Source of the DNA: Rhodococcus spongiicola
GTDB taxonomy: Bacteria; Actinomycetota; Actinomycetes; Mycobacteriales; Mycobacteriaceae
NCBI RefSeq assembly: GCF_004011835.1
Contig: NZ_RKLN01000006.1
Coordinates: 124,001-188,000, forward strand
DNA length: 64,000 bases
Reading direction: 5' to 3'
The notes under the pieces were generated by a model. It did no database searches, was not told where the DNA came from, and was given only the letters and a program-made list of their open reading frames with translations. Position 1 is the stretch's first letter; the number at the start of each line of letters is the position of its first letter. Below, piece by piece: positions 45,583 to 57,713 of this stretch. A program made the position numbers and the translations under genes.

Positions 45583-48327
45583 TCACAGCAGCCCGTGGCT
45601 ACGTGCCGCGGTGACGGCGTCACGCCGGGTGGTCACACCGAGCTTGCGGTAGATGCCACGCAGGTGTGTCTTGACGGTGTTGACGGACACGCACAGGTCG
45701 GCCGCGATCTCCTCGGCTGTACGCCACGTGGGCAGTTCCGCAAGGAGTTGAAGTTCACGCCGGGTGAGTTTCTCGGTCGTGGCGACGGCCGTCTTCGGGA
45801 GCGAAGCCCACACCCGATCCGCGAAGGATCCGCGGGACCCGAACCTGCCGCGGCTGGCCGACAACAGTTCCCGGCTGGCCGATGGCATGTAGTGGAAGGG
45901 CCTGAGCACCCCCTCGGGTTCGGCGAGCCGCAACGCCTCTCCCAGTGCGTCGTGGATGCGGGCGTCGTGGAAGCGGCGTCGGGAAAGTTCGGCCTCCACG
46001 AGCCAAGCAGTCACCATGTTGGTCGCCGCGGCACACGGCAGGTTGCCCTCGAGGACCGGACGCAACGCGGCCCGGGCCCGCTCGAGCTGATTGGCGTACA
46101 GGAGCAGGACCGATTCGAGGAGCGCGACGTCACCGGATTGGCCCAGCACGGCCGCAGCGGAGGTGAACAGCTCGCGGGCCCAGGTCGTCTCTCCGATGTG
46201 AAGGTATGCGAATTGGATCGATGGGAGCGTGACCGCGATCAGCCCAGGTGGTCGGTGGGCGGCCCTTCCGGACGTGGTGGCCGCGTGCAGGGCTGATACC
46301 GCTGCACGGCGGTTCGGGGCGGTGTCGAGGCCGAACAGTTCAGCCGCGACCGCGATTTCGTGCGTGGCCGATGCGTTGGATGCGTATGGGGCACCCGCGA
46401 CTTCGACGGCCCGCTCGGTGTCGTTGCGCAAGTAGTGGCAGAAGGCCTCGAGTAGGGATGTCCATTGGCTGTCCGCCGACTGGTTGGCCACCTGCAAGAA
46501 TGGATGGCCATTCGTCGCCCCGGAGCGGCCCGCCGCGGCTGTCTTGGATTGGCGGCTCGCGGCTGCTTTGGATTGGCGGCTCGCGGCTGCTTTGGATCGG
46601 CCGCTCGCGGCCAGCAGCAGTGCGTCGTCGAGCAGGCCCCGGCTCAATGCGACGACGCCGAGTGCCGTCGAGGTCTGGGCCTCGATGCTCGGCGAATTGA
46701 TCTCACGCGCGTGCGTGCGCGCCCGGTCGAGGTTGTGCTCCGCGCGTCCGAGACGGCCGAGGTGCAGGTGACCGAGTCCGCGCTGAAGGGCAGCGAAGGC
46801 GTCCAGGTGGGGATCGCCCGACCAGTCGCCATCCGCTGCCACCGGACGTGTGCGAGCGTACTCGAGGTCGCCGGTGTGCACGGCAAGCTGCAGACGCAGT
46901 GTGTCTGCGAGGAGTGTTGTCCGGAAAGCACTCTCGTCGCCGCCATGGTCGTCGAAGGTACCGCCATGGTCGTCGAACGTACTGAGGAGCGACCCCGCGA
47001 TGGTGGGGTTGTCGGCGCGCAGATGCGCGGCCACGCGGACGAGTCGGGCGATCGGCCGGTCCCGGATCGGGCGGGGGGCGTCCGCGAGGAGCCGGCCGAC
47101 GGTCTCGGCGTGACCGTCGAGGACGAGTGCCAGACCCGAGTCCGACAGCACCGATTCGACGTCGGACACGGCGTCGGCTGCAATGCCGTGCTCGAGGGCC
47201 GGCAGCGCGTCACCGAGTCGGGCGTACCAGCGCGCAGTGACGTGTTCGAGTTCCGCGACCGCCTGCCGACCCAGCAGACCGATCTCGGCGCGCAGATAGC
47301 TGCGCAGCAGCGGGTGGTACCGGAACTGGGTGGGGGAGGTCTCGATCCTGCTGATCAGAAAGTTTCGGTGTTCGAGCACGTCGATGATCGCGTGAGCGTC
47401 GGCGCGCCCGGTGAGTTCCTCAGCGAGCGCGGCGGAGAACGTGGCCGGCACGGACGTCTTGACGAGGAACTGCCGGACCTCCTCGCTCTGACCGTCGAGG
47501 ACCTGCTCCATCAGGTAATCGGCGACCGCTCGCTGGCACCCCGTGAAGTTCTCGAGGAGCGATGCCGGATCGTCATGCTCCGCGAGTGACATGCCCGCGA
47601 GTCGCAGACCGGCGGCCCAGCCCTCGGTGCGTTCCATCAGCGCCGACAGGTTGTCGGGATCGAGTTCGACATCGTGTTCGGCCAGCAAGGCCGTGGCTTC
47701 CTCGGGGGTGAAGGCGAGGTCGTCGAAGGTCACGTCCACCATTCGGCCGTCGAGGCGCAGCTTCTGGAATGCGAGTGGAGGTTCGAAGCGCCCGCACACC
47801 ACCACTCGCACGCGTTCCGGTGGGGCCCGCAGGAGCACCTCCAGCTCCGAGAGCACGACCGGGTCGTGTAACAGGTGCGCATCGTCGAGGATCAGCCAGA
47901 CAGGCTCGGTCAATTCCGTCAGTCTGCTCGCGAGGGGGAACGGTTGTACGGGTGTCGGATTCGCGATCTGTTCGCAGATCTCCCGGACCTGGTGATGCTC
48001 CGTTCCCCGAAGGGCCTGGACGAGTTTGGATTGCAGCGACGGTCGTTCGTTGTCCTGCTCGTCGACGGTGGCCCAGGCGATCGCTGGACGGCCGGGTTGC
48101 GCACGCGTGCGGTGCGCCCAGTCCGCGAGAAACGTCGTCTTTCCCGCGCCGGCCGGGGCGCAGACCAGGACCACGGATGTCCCGTGATCGGAGTCGGCCA
48201 AAGCGCGATCCAGCGTTTCGAACAGGCGGGTGCGGGGCACGACACGATCGCTGCGGAACACCGGAATCTTAGCGCTCGCAGCGAAACTTCCGTTCTGCGC
48301 GATCGACACCCGAGATGCCTCCCACAT
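45583..48327 (-). CDS. MalT-type LuxR family ATP-dependent regulator (LAL)
   Basis: A 914-residue STAND regulator. The N-terminal P-loop is CAPAGAGKTTFLADWAH near residue 60 with the Walker B-like WLILDDAH near 145. A long helical TPR-like region (about 330-800) should bind an inducer or partner. The C-terminal LuxR helix-turn-helix covers LTRRELQLLAELPTWRTAEE to VNTVKTHLRGIYRKLGV. In-frame tandem repeats in the TPR region add Lys/Ala/Ser-rich (SRQSKAAA) and FDDHGGT units. The inducer is unknown. Confidence 0.88.
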   Translation of the reverse strand: MWEASRVSIAQNGSFAASAKIPVFRSDRVVPRTRLFETLDRALADSDHGTSVVLVCAPAGAGKTTFLADWAHRTRAQPGRPAIAWATVDEQDNERPSLQSKLVQALRGTEHHQVREICEQIANPTPVQPFPLASRLTELTEPVWLILDDAHLLHDPVVLSELEVLLRAPPERVRVVVCGRFEPPLAFQKLRLDGRMVDVTFDDLAFTPEEATALLAEHDVELDPDNLSALMERTEGWAAGLRLAGMSLAEHDDPASLLENFTGCQRAVADYLMEQVLDGQSEEVRQFLVKTSVPATFSAALAEELTGRADAHAIIDVLEHRNFLISRIETSPTQFRYHPLLRSYLRAEIGLLGRQAVAELEHVTARWYARLGDALPALEHGIAADAVSDVESVLSDSGLALVLDGHAETVGRLLADAPRPIRDRPIARLVRVAAHLRADNPTIAGSLLSTFDDHGGTFDDHGGDESAFRTTLLADTLRLQLAVHTGDLEYARTRPVAADGDWSGDPHLDAFAALQRGLGHLHLGRLGRAEHNLDRARTHAREINSPSIEAQTSTALGVVALSRGLLDDALLLAASGRSKAAASRQSKAAASRQSKTAAAGRSGATNGHPFLQVANQSADSQWTSLLEAFCHYLRNDTERAVEVAGAPYASNASATHEIAVAAELFGLDTAPNRRAAVSALHAATTSGRAAHRPPGLIAVTLPSIQFAYLHIGETTWARELFTSAAAVLGQSGDVALLESVLLLYANQLERARAALRPVLEGNLPCAAATNMVTAWLVEAELSRRRFHDARIHDALGEALRLAEPEGVLRPFHYMPSASRELLSASRGRFGSRGSFADRVWASLPKTAVATTEKLTRRELQLLAELPTWRTAEEIAADLCVSVNTVKTHLRGIYRKLGVTTRRDAVTAARSHGLL
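46544..46615. repeat. Three 24-bp in-frame repeats in the LuxR-type gene
   Basis: Two perfect 24-bp units (46544-46567, 46568-46591) and a third with changes (46592-46615) encode SRQSKAAA-type octads. The unit length and in-frame growth parallel the tmsA minisatellite. Confidence 0.9.
46940..46981. repeat. Two 21-bp in-frame repeats in the LuxR-type gene
   Basis: A 21-bp unit (CCGCCATGGTCGTCGAAGGTA with one change in the second copy) encodes TFDDHGG twice in the TPR-like region. Confidence 0.9.
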
Positions 48328-48430
48328 AGCGAGTCCCCGCCCGGGCTGGATCGGGTGAACCGCTTGCAGCGGGAGAGTCTAATCCGCGCAGTCGGTTCGC
48401 ACCTCCGGAACGCGGACGCTGTCTGCTGGA

Positions 48431-48600
48431 TCAGCTCCGCAACACCCGGCGGTTCTCGGCGAAGGCGAGCGTCTCGTAGGTGATCAACGCCAGCAGGACG
48501 GCGGTGAGACCCCCGAGTGCGAGCATGACCACCCCGATCACCATCGGCAAGTGGGCGTAGCTGTAGCAGCGCTGGGCAATGTCTCGGACGATCAGTCTTG
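48431..48600 (-). pseudogene. Remnant of an LtrA-like membrane protein gene
   Basis: From about 48597 the minus strand reads [20 protein letters not shown] then GVVMLALGG and jumps to LTAVLLALITYETLAFAENR and a stop at 48433-48431. The first part resembles the 'YSYxHxPM' helix of LtrA (low temperature requirement A) proteins and the second their extreme C-terminus. About 100 residues between them are missing and there is no start, so this is a deletion remnant. Confidence 0.5.
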
Positions 48601-48601
48601 G

Positions 48602-48652
48602 GCGATTGGTCGGGCGAGGCGATTGGTCGGGCGAGGCGATTGGTCGGGCGAA
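48602..48652. repeat. Three 17-bp tandem repeats upstream of ask
   Basis: GCGATTGGTCGGGCGAG occurs at 48602-48618 and 48619-48635, and with a final change at 48636-48652. It abuts the broken end of the LtrA remnant, about 100 bases before ask. Confidence 0.95.
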
Positions 48653-48750
48653 CTGTTGGCGCGGGCGGACGCCCTGCGCTGCCGGTGACGCACGTCGGTA
48701 AGCTCGACAGCCGGACTGGCATCAATCCAACTATCCGGAGGTACACACGC

Positions 48751-51114
<2,364 letters not shown>

Positions 51115-51116
<2 letters not shown>

Positions 51117-51138
51117 ATCCGTTTTCAGATCCGTTTTC
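51115..51138. repeat. 12-bp tandem repeat after asd
   Basis: AGATCCGTTTTC occurs twice in a row directly at the asd stop codon. Confidence 0.9.
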
Positions 51139-51208
51139 CACGCAGACGCGGCTGCAGACTCTCGGGTGTGCAGCCGCGTACGCGTCGTTTACGGGTGACG
51201 TCGACGGG

Positions 51209-51253
51209 GTTTCGACAGGACAGGTTTCGACAGGACAGGTTTCGACAGGACAA
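51209..51253. repeat. Three 15-bp tandem repeats
   Basis: GTTTCGACAGGACAG is repeated at 51209, 51224 and 51239 (last base changed in the third copy), in the gap before the secreted NHL-like gene. Confidence 0.95.
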
Positions 51254-51354
51254 CGGTACGTGCGAGTCCAGCGCAGTACGGGCGCCGGGCTCCTAGCCTT
51301 CGAAGAAGATCGTTTGGAACCGCGCGTTCCGTTCGGTGACTCGGAGGCTGTCTC

Positions 51355-53268
51355 ATGTTTCGACGCATCCTGTTGTCCGGCGCGGTCGGCTTGCTCGTGG
51401 CGGGAAGTGTTGCGGGGACGTCCTCGGTGGCGCCCGCAAGAGCGGAGGTGCTGTCCGGATCGGTGCGAGGCGCGGAAGGTCCGCTCGCCGGATACGACGT
51501 GGCGGCATGGGCGGCGGGTGACGGATCGACGGGACCGCGACTGCTCGGCAGCTCACGCGCTGACGAGCAGGGCCGCTTCTCCATCGTTCCGTCGGAAATC
51601 GGTCCGGACGACATCGTGTACCTGGAGGCCCGCGACCTCTCTCGGGTGGACACGGCGCTGGCCTCGGTACTCGGCTCCGATCCGCTTCCGGCGGAGGTCG
51701 TCGTCAACGAACAGACGACGGTGGCATCGGCGTTCTCGATGGCGCAGTTCGCCACCGATGCCGGGCTCAGTGGTTCCGCGCCGGGGATCGGCAACGCTGC
51801 GGGGATGGTCCGGAACTTCGTGGACGTCGAGAACGGATCATTGTCGCCGGTTCTCACGAGCTCGCCCAACGGATCGGAGACCTCGACGGTCGCCACGTTC
51901 AACTCACTGTCGAACATGGTCGCCGCTTGTGTCGCTCGGGCCGCCGACTGCGCGAGGCTGCTCGACGGCGCCACGAATGGAGGCGGGCCACGTCCGGGCG
52001 ACACCTTCGAAGCGATGTCCGCGATCGCCCGAACCCCGTCGCTCCATGTGGTCGACCTCTTCGCCGTCGCCGCGTCTGCACCGCATCCGTACACGCCGGC
52101 CCGTAACCTGCCTCCAGCGGCGTGGACCCTCGCCCTGCGGTTCGATGGCGACGGACGATCGTTGTCCGGTCCCGGGAACTTTGCGATCGACCCGGACGGG
52201 AACATTTGGGTCAACAGCAACTACGAGTACAACGCGGACCCCAACGTCCCCGTATGCGGCAGCGACATGCTCTTCAAGTTCTTGCCGTCCGGTCAGTCAG
52301 CGCCGGGATCCCCTTTTCGCGGTGGTGGTTTGAGCGGGGCGGGGTTCGGGATCGCCCTGGATCCGCAGGGCGATGTGTGGGTGGGGAACTTCGGTTTCGC
52401 GGCGCAGCCGCCGGGTTGCCCTCAGGAGCTCCAACCACCGCACAACAGCGTCTCGAAGTTCACCCCCGAAGGCGTTCCCCTCTCGCCCGAAACCGGTTTC
52501 ACCGAGGGGGAGATCGACTGGCCGCAGGGAACGATTGCCGACCGAGACGGCAACATCTGGTTGGCGAACTGCGGTTCGAACACCCTCACCCGCTACCCGT
52601 CGGGCGATCCGAGCCGCGCACAGACGCTGCGCGACACCGGACTCGAACGGCCCTTTGCTCTGGTGGACAACGGGCGGCACGTATTCGCCACCGGTACGGG
52701 GAACGATCAGGTCGCGGTGTTGGGCCGGGACGGAACGGTCCGACCTAACTCTCCGATCGCCGGCTTCGACAACCCGATGGGTATCGCGGCCGATGCGGAC
52801 GGGAACGTGTGGGTGGCGAACTCGGGGATCGTGCAACTACCCTGCCCTGACCTGCCGCCACTGAGCCCAGGTTCAGGTTCGGTCGCGTTGCTCGATCCGG
52901 AAGGAACCCCGGCGGGACCGACATTTCGAGGTGGTGGGCTGACAATTCCGTGGGGCATCGCCGTGGACGGTGACGGGAACGTATGGGTCGCGAATTTCGC
53001 TGGCAAGAGACTTTCGCACTTCTGCGGCACCGACCCGACAACCTGCCCGGCAGGCAAGTCGACCGGTGACGCAATATCGCCCGACGGCACCGGATACGCG
53101 TTCGACGGACTCGAGCGCAACACGGGGGTGGCCGTGGATCCGTCCGGCAACGTGTGGCTGGCCAACAACTGGCTCGAAGTGCCGGTTCAAACCAATCCCG
53201 GTGGGCACGAGATCGTCGCCTACGTGGGCATCGCTCCGCCCGTCGTTCCGGACGCCCCGATTCGATAG
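51355..53268 (+). CDS. Secreted NHL/beta-propeller-like protein
   Basis: A 637-residue exported protein. A signal peptide (ILLSGAVGLLVAGSVAGTSS, cleavage near ARAEV) is followed by a domain of about 230 residues. From residue 260 come repeated blades with a D-x-D/P-x-G-N-x-W-V motif (DPDGNIWVNSN, DPQGDVWVGNF, DRDGNIWLANC, DADGNVWVANS, DGDGNVWVANF, DPSGNVWLANN). These are typical of NHL/Vgb propellers that bind ligands extracellularly. Specific function unknown. Confidence 0.8.
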   Translation: MFRRILLSGAVGLLVAGSVAGTSSVAPARAEVLSGSVRGAEGPLAGYDVAAWAAGDGSTGPRLLGSSRADEQGRFSIVPSEIGPDDIVYLEARDLSRVDTALASVLGSDPLPAEVVVNEQTTVASAFSMAQFATDAGLSGSAPGIGNAAGMVRNFVDVENGSLSPVLTSSPNGSETSTVATFNSLSNMVAACVARAADCARLLDGATNGGGPRPGDTFEAMSAIARTPSLHVVDLFAVAASAPHPYTPARNLPPAAWTLALRFDGDGRSLSGPGNFAIDPDGNIWVNSNYEYNADPNVPVCGSDMLFKFLPSGQSAPGSPFRGGGLSGAGFGIALDPQGDVWVGNFGFAAQPPGCPQELQPPHNSVSKFTPEGVPLSPETGFTEGEIDWPQGTIADRDGNIWLANCGSNTLTRYPSGDPSRAQTLRDTGLERPFALVDNGRHVFATGTGNDQVAVLGRDGTVRPNSPIAGFDNPMGIAADADGNVWVANSGIVQLPCPDLPPLSPGSGSVALLDPEGTPAGPTFRGGGLTIPWGIAVDGDGNVWVANFAGKRLSHFCGTDPTTCPAGKSTGDAISPDGTGYAFDGLERNTGVAVDPSGNVWLANNWLEVPVQTNPGGHEIVAYVGIAPPVVPDAPIR

Positions 53269-53375
53269 AAGACCCCTGCTCAGCGTCGTTTCGGATCGAC
53301 GGTTCGGATCTCCGACAGCACCACGGTACCGCCGGTCTCGGGTCGAGGCGTAACGTCAGTCCCGGCTTGAGTCGA

Positions 53376-53411
53376 ATGTCCGACCTGGTTTACCGTGCGG
53401 AAATCGGACAT
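53376..53411. promoter_or_regulatory. Inverted repeat upstream of BCCT transporter
   Basis: ATGTCCGA (53376-53383) and TCGGACAT (53404-53411) are perfect complements 20 bases apart, about 100 bases before the transporter start. It may be a binding site for an osmostress regulator; this is inferred from position only. Confidence 0.35.
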
Positions 53412-53505
53412 AACGCCGGAGCCGCGGAACTGTTTGACGCGAAACCCGGACGCAGGCACACGTCGCCTGCCGTGTCCCGTGTCCATCGAAACGGAGGGAA
53501 GCGCG

Positions 53506-55293
53506 TTGAGATCTGCGCGAGAAGCCTGGCGAGGTGTGCAGAAGCCGGTGTTCGTACCGGCTTCGCTGGTGATCCTTGCGATGATTGTCTTCGCAGTCGT
53601 CTATTCGGGAACCGCGAGCGACGCGTTCTCGCGCCTGAATACCGCCATCACCGACGGGGTCGGTTGGTGGTACATCCTGGTGGCGACCGGTTTCGTCGTA
53701 TTCGCGCTGTACTGCGTCTTCTCCCGGGTCGGCAACATCAGGCTCGGCGGTGACGACGAGACCCCGGAGTTCGGTCTCCCGTCCTGGTTCGCAATGCTCT
53801 TCAGTGCCGGCATGGGAATCGGTCTGGTCTTCTACGGTGTCGCGGAACCGCTGAACCACTACGTGAACCCGCCCGAGGCGGGTGGTGTTCCGGGATCCAC
53901 CGATGCGGCCGCGGATCAGGCCATGCAACTGACGCTGTTCCACTGGGGCCTGCATGCCTGGGCGATCTACGTGGTCGTCGGTCTGGGTCTGGCCTACATG
54001 ACTTACCGCAAGCGTCGACCGCTGTCGATCCGTTGGCTGCTCGAACCGCTGCTGGGACGTAAGCGGATCGAGGGTCCGATCGGACACGCGATCGACGTGG
54101 TCGCGGTCGTCGGCACCGTGTTCGGCATCGCGACGTCGCTCGGATTCGGGGTGCAGCAGATCTCCGCGGGATTCGAGTACCTCGGATGGGTGGAGCCGAA
54201 CAACTGGTTCGTCATCGGACTCATCGCCGTCGTCACGGGACTGGCCACCTTCTCCGTCATCACCGGCGTGACGAGGGGACTGCGCTGGCTGTCGAACATC
54301 AACATGGGCCTGGCGGCGGGCCTCGCCCTGTTCGTCCTGCTCCTGGGCCCCACGATCTTCCTCTTGGAGGCGTGGGTGCAGAACATCGGCGGCTATGCCC
54401 AGGCGTTGCCTCAACTCATGCTGCGCACCTCGCCGTTCGCGGAGGACGGATGGGCGGGGGCCTGGACGATCTTCTACTGGGCTTGGTGGATGAGCTGGGC
54501 GCCGTTCGTGGGTATGTTCATCGCGCGGATCTCACGCGGCCGGACCATCCGCGAGTTCGTGTTGGGTGTGCTGCTTGCTCCCACGCTCATCGGTTCGCTC
54601 TGGTTCACGATCTTCGGGGACTCGGGACTCCTGCGCCAGCGCAATGACGGCGACATGCTCGGTGCGGGCGGGTCCGTCGACACCAATACGACCCTGTTCC
54701 AGCTTCTCGACGGGTTGCCGGTGGCGACGCTGACGAGTCTGCTCGCAATCGCCGTCGTGGTGTTCTTCTTCGTCACCTCGTGCGACTCCGGATCGCTCGT
54801 CATCGACAACCTGTCTTCCGGCGGCACCCTCGAAACACCCAAGGTGTCCCGTACCTACTGGGCTGTGCTCCTGGGCGTCGTGGCCGCCGTACTTCTGCTA
54901 GTCGGTGGATCAGGGTCATTGACTGCCCTGCAAACCGCGTCGATCGCGACGGCTCTGCCGTTCTCGATCATCATGGTGCTCGCTTGTGTGTCGATGTTGA
55001 AGGCGTTCCGCTACGAGATGGCAACCGCGCCGCGCTATCTCCGGGTGTCGACACGCGCCGCCTCGGACGGCACCGGCGACGTGAGCGAGCCTTCTCACCA
55101 CCTGCTTGATGAGGGTGTGTCGGCGACGCTCGCGGGCCTGCCGCCGGCCACGCGTGGCGAGGTTGCGGATCGCGACGGACACTTCGTAGTGGCGGTCAAC
55201 GAGCTACCGGCCCACGCGGTTGACGTGGATCCCGACACCGGAACGATGAAGTACTCTCGAAAGTCGCACGCACGAGATCCACTGCGGGAATGA
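53506..55293 (+). CDS. BCCT family compatible-solute transporter
   Basis: A 595-residue sodium- or proton-coupled transporter with twelve helices and the BCCT signatures AGMGIGLVFYGVAEPLNHY and FYWAWWMSWAPFVGMFIARI. The C-terminal cytoplasmic tail of about 90 residues is acidic and could act in osmosensing. The TTG at 53506 is preferred because GGAGGGAA precedes it. A two-component system and ectABCD downstream suggest uptake of ectoine, betaine or proline. Confidence 0.9.
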   Translation: MRSAREAWRGVQKPVFVPASLVILAMIVFAVVYSGTASDAFSRLNTAITDGVGWWYILVATGFVVFALYCVFSRVGNIRLGGDDETPEFGLPSWFAMLFSAGMGIGLVFYGVAEPLNHYVNPPEAGGVPGSTDAAADQAMQLTLFHWGLHAWAIYVVVGLGLAYMTYRKRRPLSIRWLLEPLLGRKRIEGPIGHAIDVVAVVGTVFGIATSLGFGVQQISAGFEYLGWVEPNNWFVIGLIAVVTGLATFSVITGVTRGLRWLSNINMGLAAGLALFVLLLGPTIFLLEAWVQNIGGYAQALPQLMLRTSPFAEDGWAGAWTIFYWAWWMSWAPFVGMFIARISRGRTIREFVLGVLLAPTLIGSLWFTIFGDSGLLRQRNDGDMLGAGGSVDTNTTLFQLLDGLPVATLTSLLAIAVVVFFFVTSCDSGSLVIDNLSSGGTLETPKVSRTYWAVLLGVVAAVLLLVGGSGSLTALQTASIATALPFSIIMVLACVSMLKAFRYEMATAPRYLRVSTRAASDGTGDVSEPSHHLLDEGVSATLAGLPPATRGEVADRDGHFVVAVNELPAHAVDVDPDTGTMKYSRKSHARDPLRE

Positions 55294-55350
55294 CTGGTGG
55301 GGGCAGTTCCCGGAGCGTTGACCGAGGCAGGGTAACTGGAAAATGGCGGC

Positions 55351-56061
55351 ATGGGCGCGAACCTTCTGATCGTCGAGGACGACGACCGCGTACGGGCCTC
55401 TCTGAGGCTGGCTCTCGAGGACGAGGGATACCAGGTCGAAGAGGCTGAGGATGCCGAGAGCGCTCTGCAGCACCTCGAATTCCACGGCGCGCCGGACGTG
55501 ATGATCGTCGACTTGATGCTCGGGGACATGGACGGGTTCACCTGCATTCGTCAGATCCGCTACGAGCACGACGTACCGATCATCGTCATCAGTGCTCGCG
55601 ACGACACCCATGACGTCGTGGCAGCTCTGGAAGCTGGCGCCGACGACTACGTGACGAAGCCGTTCGAGATCAAGGAGATCACCGCGAGGATGCGGGCACT
55701 TCGGCGTCGCGCGGGTGGGTTCAGCGAGCGCCCCGGACCCTCGGATGTCGTTCTCGACGCCGATCCGCAGGCGCCGCTCATCCTGTCGCCCGGCAGCGGC
55801 ACGGTCCGCCGGGGCGACGACCAACTACACCTGACTTTGACCGAGTTCCGCCTGCTCTGCGAGCTGGCCGAGTCGCCCGGACTCGTCCTCAGCCGTCGTG
55901 CGCTGCTCGAAAGCGTCTGGGACCGCGGTTTCTTCGGAGACGAACGGATCGTGGACGTGCACGTGCGGCGGCTGAGGACGAAGGTCGAACTCGATCCTTC
56001 CGATCCGCAGCTCGTGGTCACGGTGCGCGGGCTGGGGTACCGGCTCGATGTCCAGCGGTAG
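55351..56061 (+). CDS. OmpR-family response regulator
   Basis: A 236-residue regulator. Receiver domain with phosphorylated Asp54 (MIVDLMLGDMDG) and Lys103 (YVTKPFE); winged-helix DNA-binding domain from about 135 (LTLTEFRLLCELAESPGLVL, HVRRLRTKVE). It overlaps the histidine kinase gene by 14 bases, forming a standard pair. The location between the BCCT and ect genes suggests regulation of osmoprotectant genes (inference). Confidence 0.92.
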   Translation: MGANLLIVEDDDRVRASLRLALEDEGYQVEEAEDAESALQHLEFHGAPDVMIVDLMLGDMDGFTCIRQIRYEHDVPIIVISARDDTHDVVAALEAGADDYVTKPFEIKEITARMRALRRRAGGFSERPGPSDVVLDADPQAPLILSPGSGTVRRGDDQLHLTLTEFRLLCELAESPGLVLSRRALLESVWDRGFFGDERIVDVHVRRLRTKVELDPSDPQLVVTVRGLGYRLDVQR

Positions 56062-57511
56062 GCGCTGGCATGCGCCTGGTCTCCGTGGCCGGGTGATGCT
56101 GTCCTTCGCGATCGGCGCGAGCTTGGTGTCGATCCTGCTGGCGGTATCGGTCTTCACGATCAGCCGCAGCTACATGGTCGCGCAGCGAGAAGGTTCGGCG
56201 GAACGGCAGACGTCGATCCGAGCCGAGTACGTGCGCAACGTCCTCGATGGCACAGACCTGCCGCCGGCGGCAGTGGTGAGCGATCTCGAGCTGCCAGCGG
56301 AATCCGCGGTTCTGGTACGGCGCGAATCGCAGTGGTTCGCCTCGGCGGTCGGGCTCGCGGCCGAACCTGTTCTGGCCAAGCTGGGTGGCGCGGACGTCGC
56401 CTTGGACGACGGCACTGTGCGACGCCATGTTTCGCTGTTCGGCGAGCCATACTTGGCGATCGGGGTGCCGTTGAACGACGACGGCGATGTGCTGTTCGAA
56501 CTGTCCCCGCTCAGCGAACTCGAGTCGGCACTGAGGGTTCTGAAACTGGCCTTGGTGTCGTGCGCGGTGCTGACGACGTTGGCGGGTGCGCTGCTCGGTC
56601 TCTGGGCGAGCCGCCGGGTGCTGCGACCGTTGCACGAGGTCGCCGGAACCGCGGCGCAGATCGCCGGGGGACAGCTCGACACCCGGCTGACGGAGACCCA
56701 GGACACCGATTTGACCACCATCGTGCAGGCCTTCAATGCCATGGTCGACTCGCTGCAACTGCGGATCGACCGTGAACGCAGGTTCTTCGGTGACGTCAGC
56801 CACGAGTTGCGCACGCCGCTGATGACACTGATCACGAGCGTTTCGGTGCTCGGCCGCCACGAGCAGGACCTTCCCGATCGATCGCGCCGTGCACTTGTGT
56901 TGATCAACGCAGAACTCGAGCACCTCCGGCGGCTGCTCGACCACCTGCTGGCGCTGGCGCGAGCGGAAGCCGGACTGCACAAGGACGAACTCGAGCCACT
57001 GTCCCTCGCCGAACTGCTCGAGCACACCCTCGCGGAGTCCAAGCGCTCTACCGATCTGCTGGTGGTGGAGACCGACTGCGTTGTCGAGGGGCGCAAGCTC
57101 GCGCTCGAGCGCGCTTTCCGGAACCTCATGGACAATGCGGACAAACATGGTGGCGGGCTGGTGGAGATCACCCTCCGGGAGGTCGGGGGGATGGCGATGG
57201 TGGTCGTCGACGATGCCGGACCCGGCGTCCAGGTCAGCGAGCGCACACGGGTGTTCGAGAGGTTTGTGACCGGGAATCCGAGCCGGAAGAGAACGACCGG
57301 AACGGGTACCGGTCTGGGGTTGGCGCTGGTCGCGGAAACGGTCAAAGCGCACGACGGGCGGGTGCGTTGTGTCTCGCGTCCGGGAGGCGGTGCCCGGTTC
57401 GTCGTGGAGTTGCCGCTGCCGCAGGCGGGTCCCGATCCGATCGAGGCGACCCCGTCGAACCGGCGCCGCGACGGCGTCGCTCCCCGTTGGTCGAGCCGCC
57501 TGAGAACGTGA
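56048..57511 (+). CDS. Sensor histidine kinase
   Basis: A 487-residue kinase. TM1 is about 15-38, an extracellular sensor 39-163, TM2 164-186, and HAMP 187-240. HisKA has His252 in FFGDVSHELRTPL, and the ATPase domain shows FRNLMDNADKHGGG, DDAGPGV and GTGTGLGLALV. The ATG at 56048 lies inside the response-regulator gene. Partner of that regulator; the signal is unknown but may be osmotic by context. Confidence 0.92.
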   Translation: MSSGRRWHAPGLRGRVMLSFAIGASLVSILLAVSVFTISRSYMVAQREGSAERQTSIRAEYVRNVLDGTDLPPAAVVSDLELPAESAVLVRRESQWFASAVGLAAEPVLAKLGGADVALDDGTVRRHVSLFGEPYLAIGVPLNDDGDVLFELSPLSELESALRVLKLALVSCAVLTTLAGALLGLWASRRVLRPLHEVAGTAAQIAGGQLDTRLTETQDTDLTTIVQAFNAMVDSLQLRIDRERRFFGDVSHELRTPLMTLITSVSVLGRHEQDLPDRSRRALVLINAELEHLRRLLDHLLALARAEAGLHKDELEPLSLAELLEHTLAESKRSTDLLVVETDCVVEGRKLALERAFRNLMDNADKHGGGLVEITLREVGGMAMVVVDDAGPGVQVSERTRVFERFVTGNPSRKRTTGTGTGLGLALVAETVKAHDGRVRCVSRPGGGARFVVELPLPQAGPDPIEATPSNRRRDGVAPRWSSRLRT

Positions 57512-57713
57512 CGGATCGCCCGGGGTCTGTAACACAACCGCAAAGTAACGGACCTAACCATCTCAAAGTTGTCTCGGCAGGCTTGAATTCATAGCCGAGT
57601 GCGGATGGAGCCGTGTGAATGAGTCCTCGATCGCCGTTGCTGAGCGTCGTCTCCCGTAGGGAAGGCGCTCGGATCGGCCGGCTGGTCGTCACCTGCGGTG
57701 CAGGGGACCGCAG

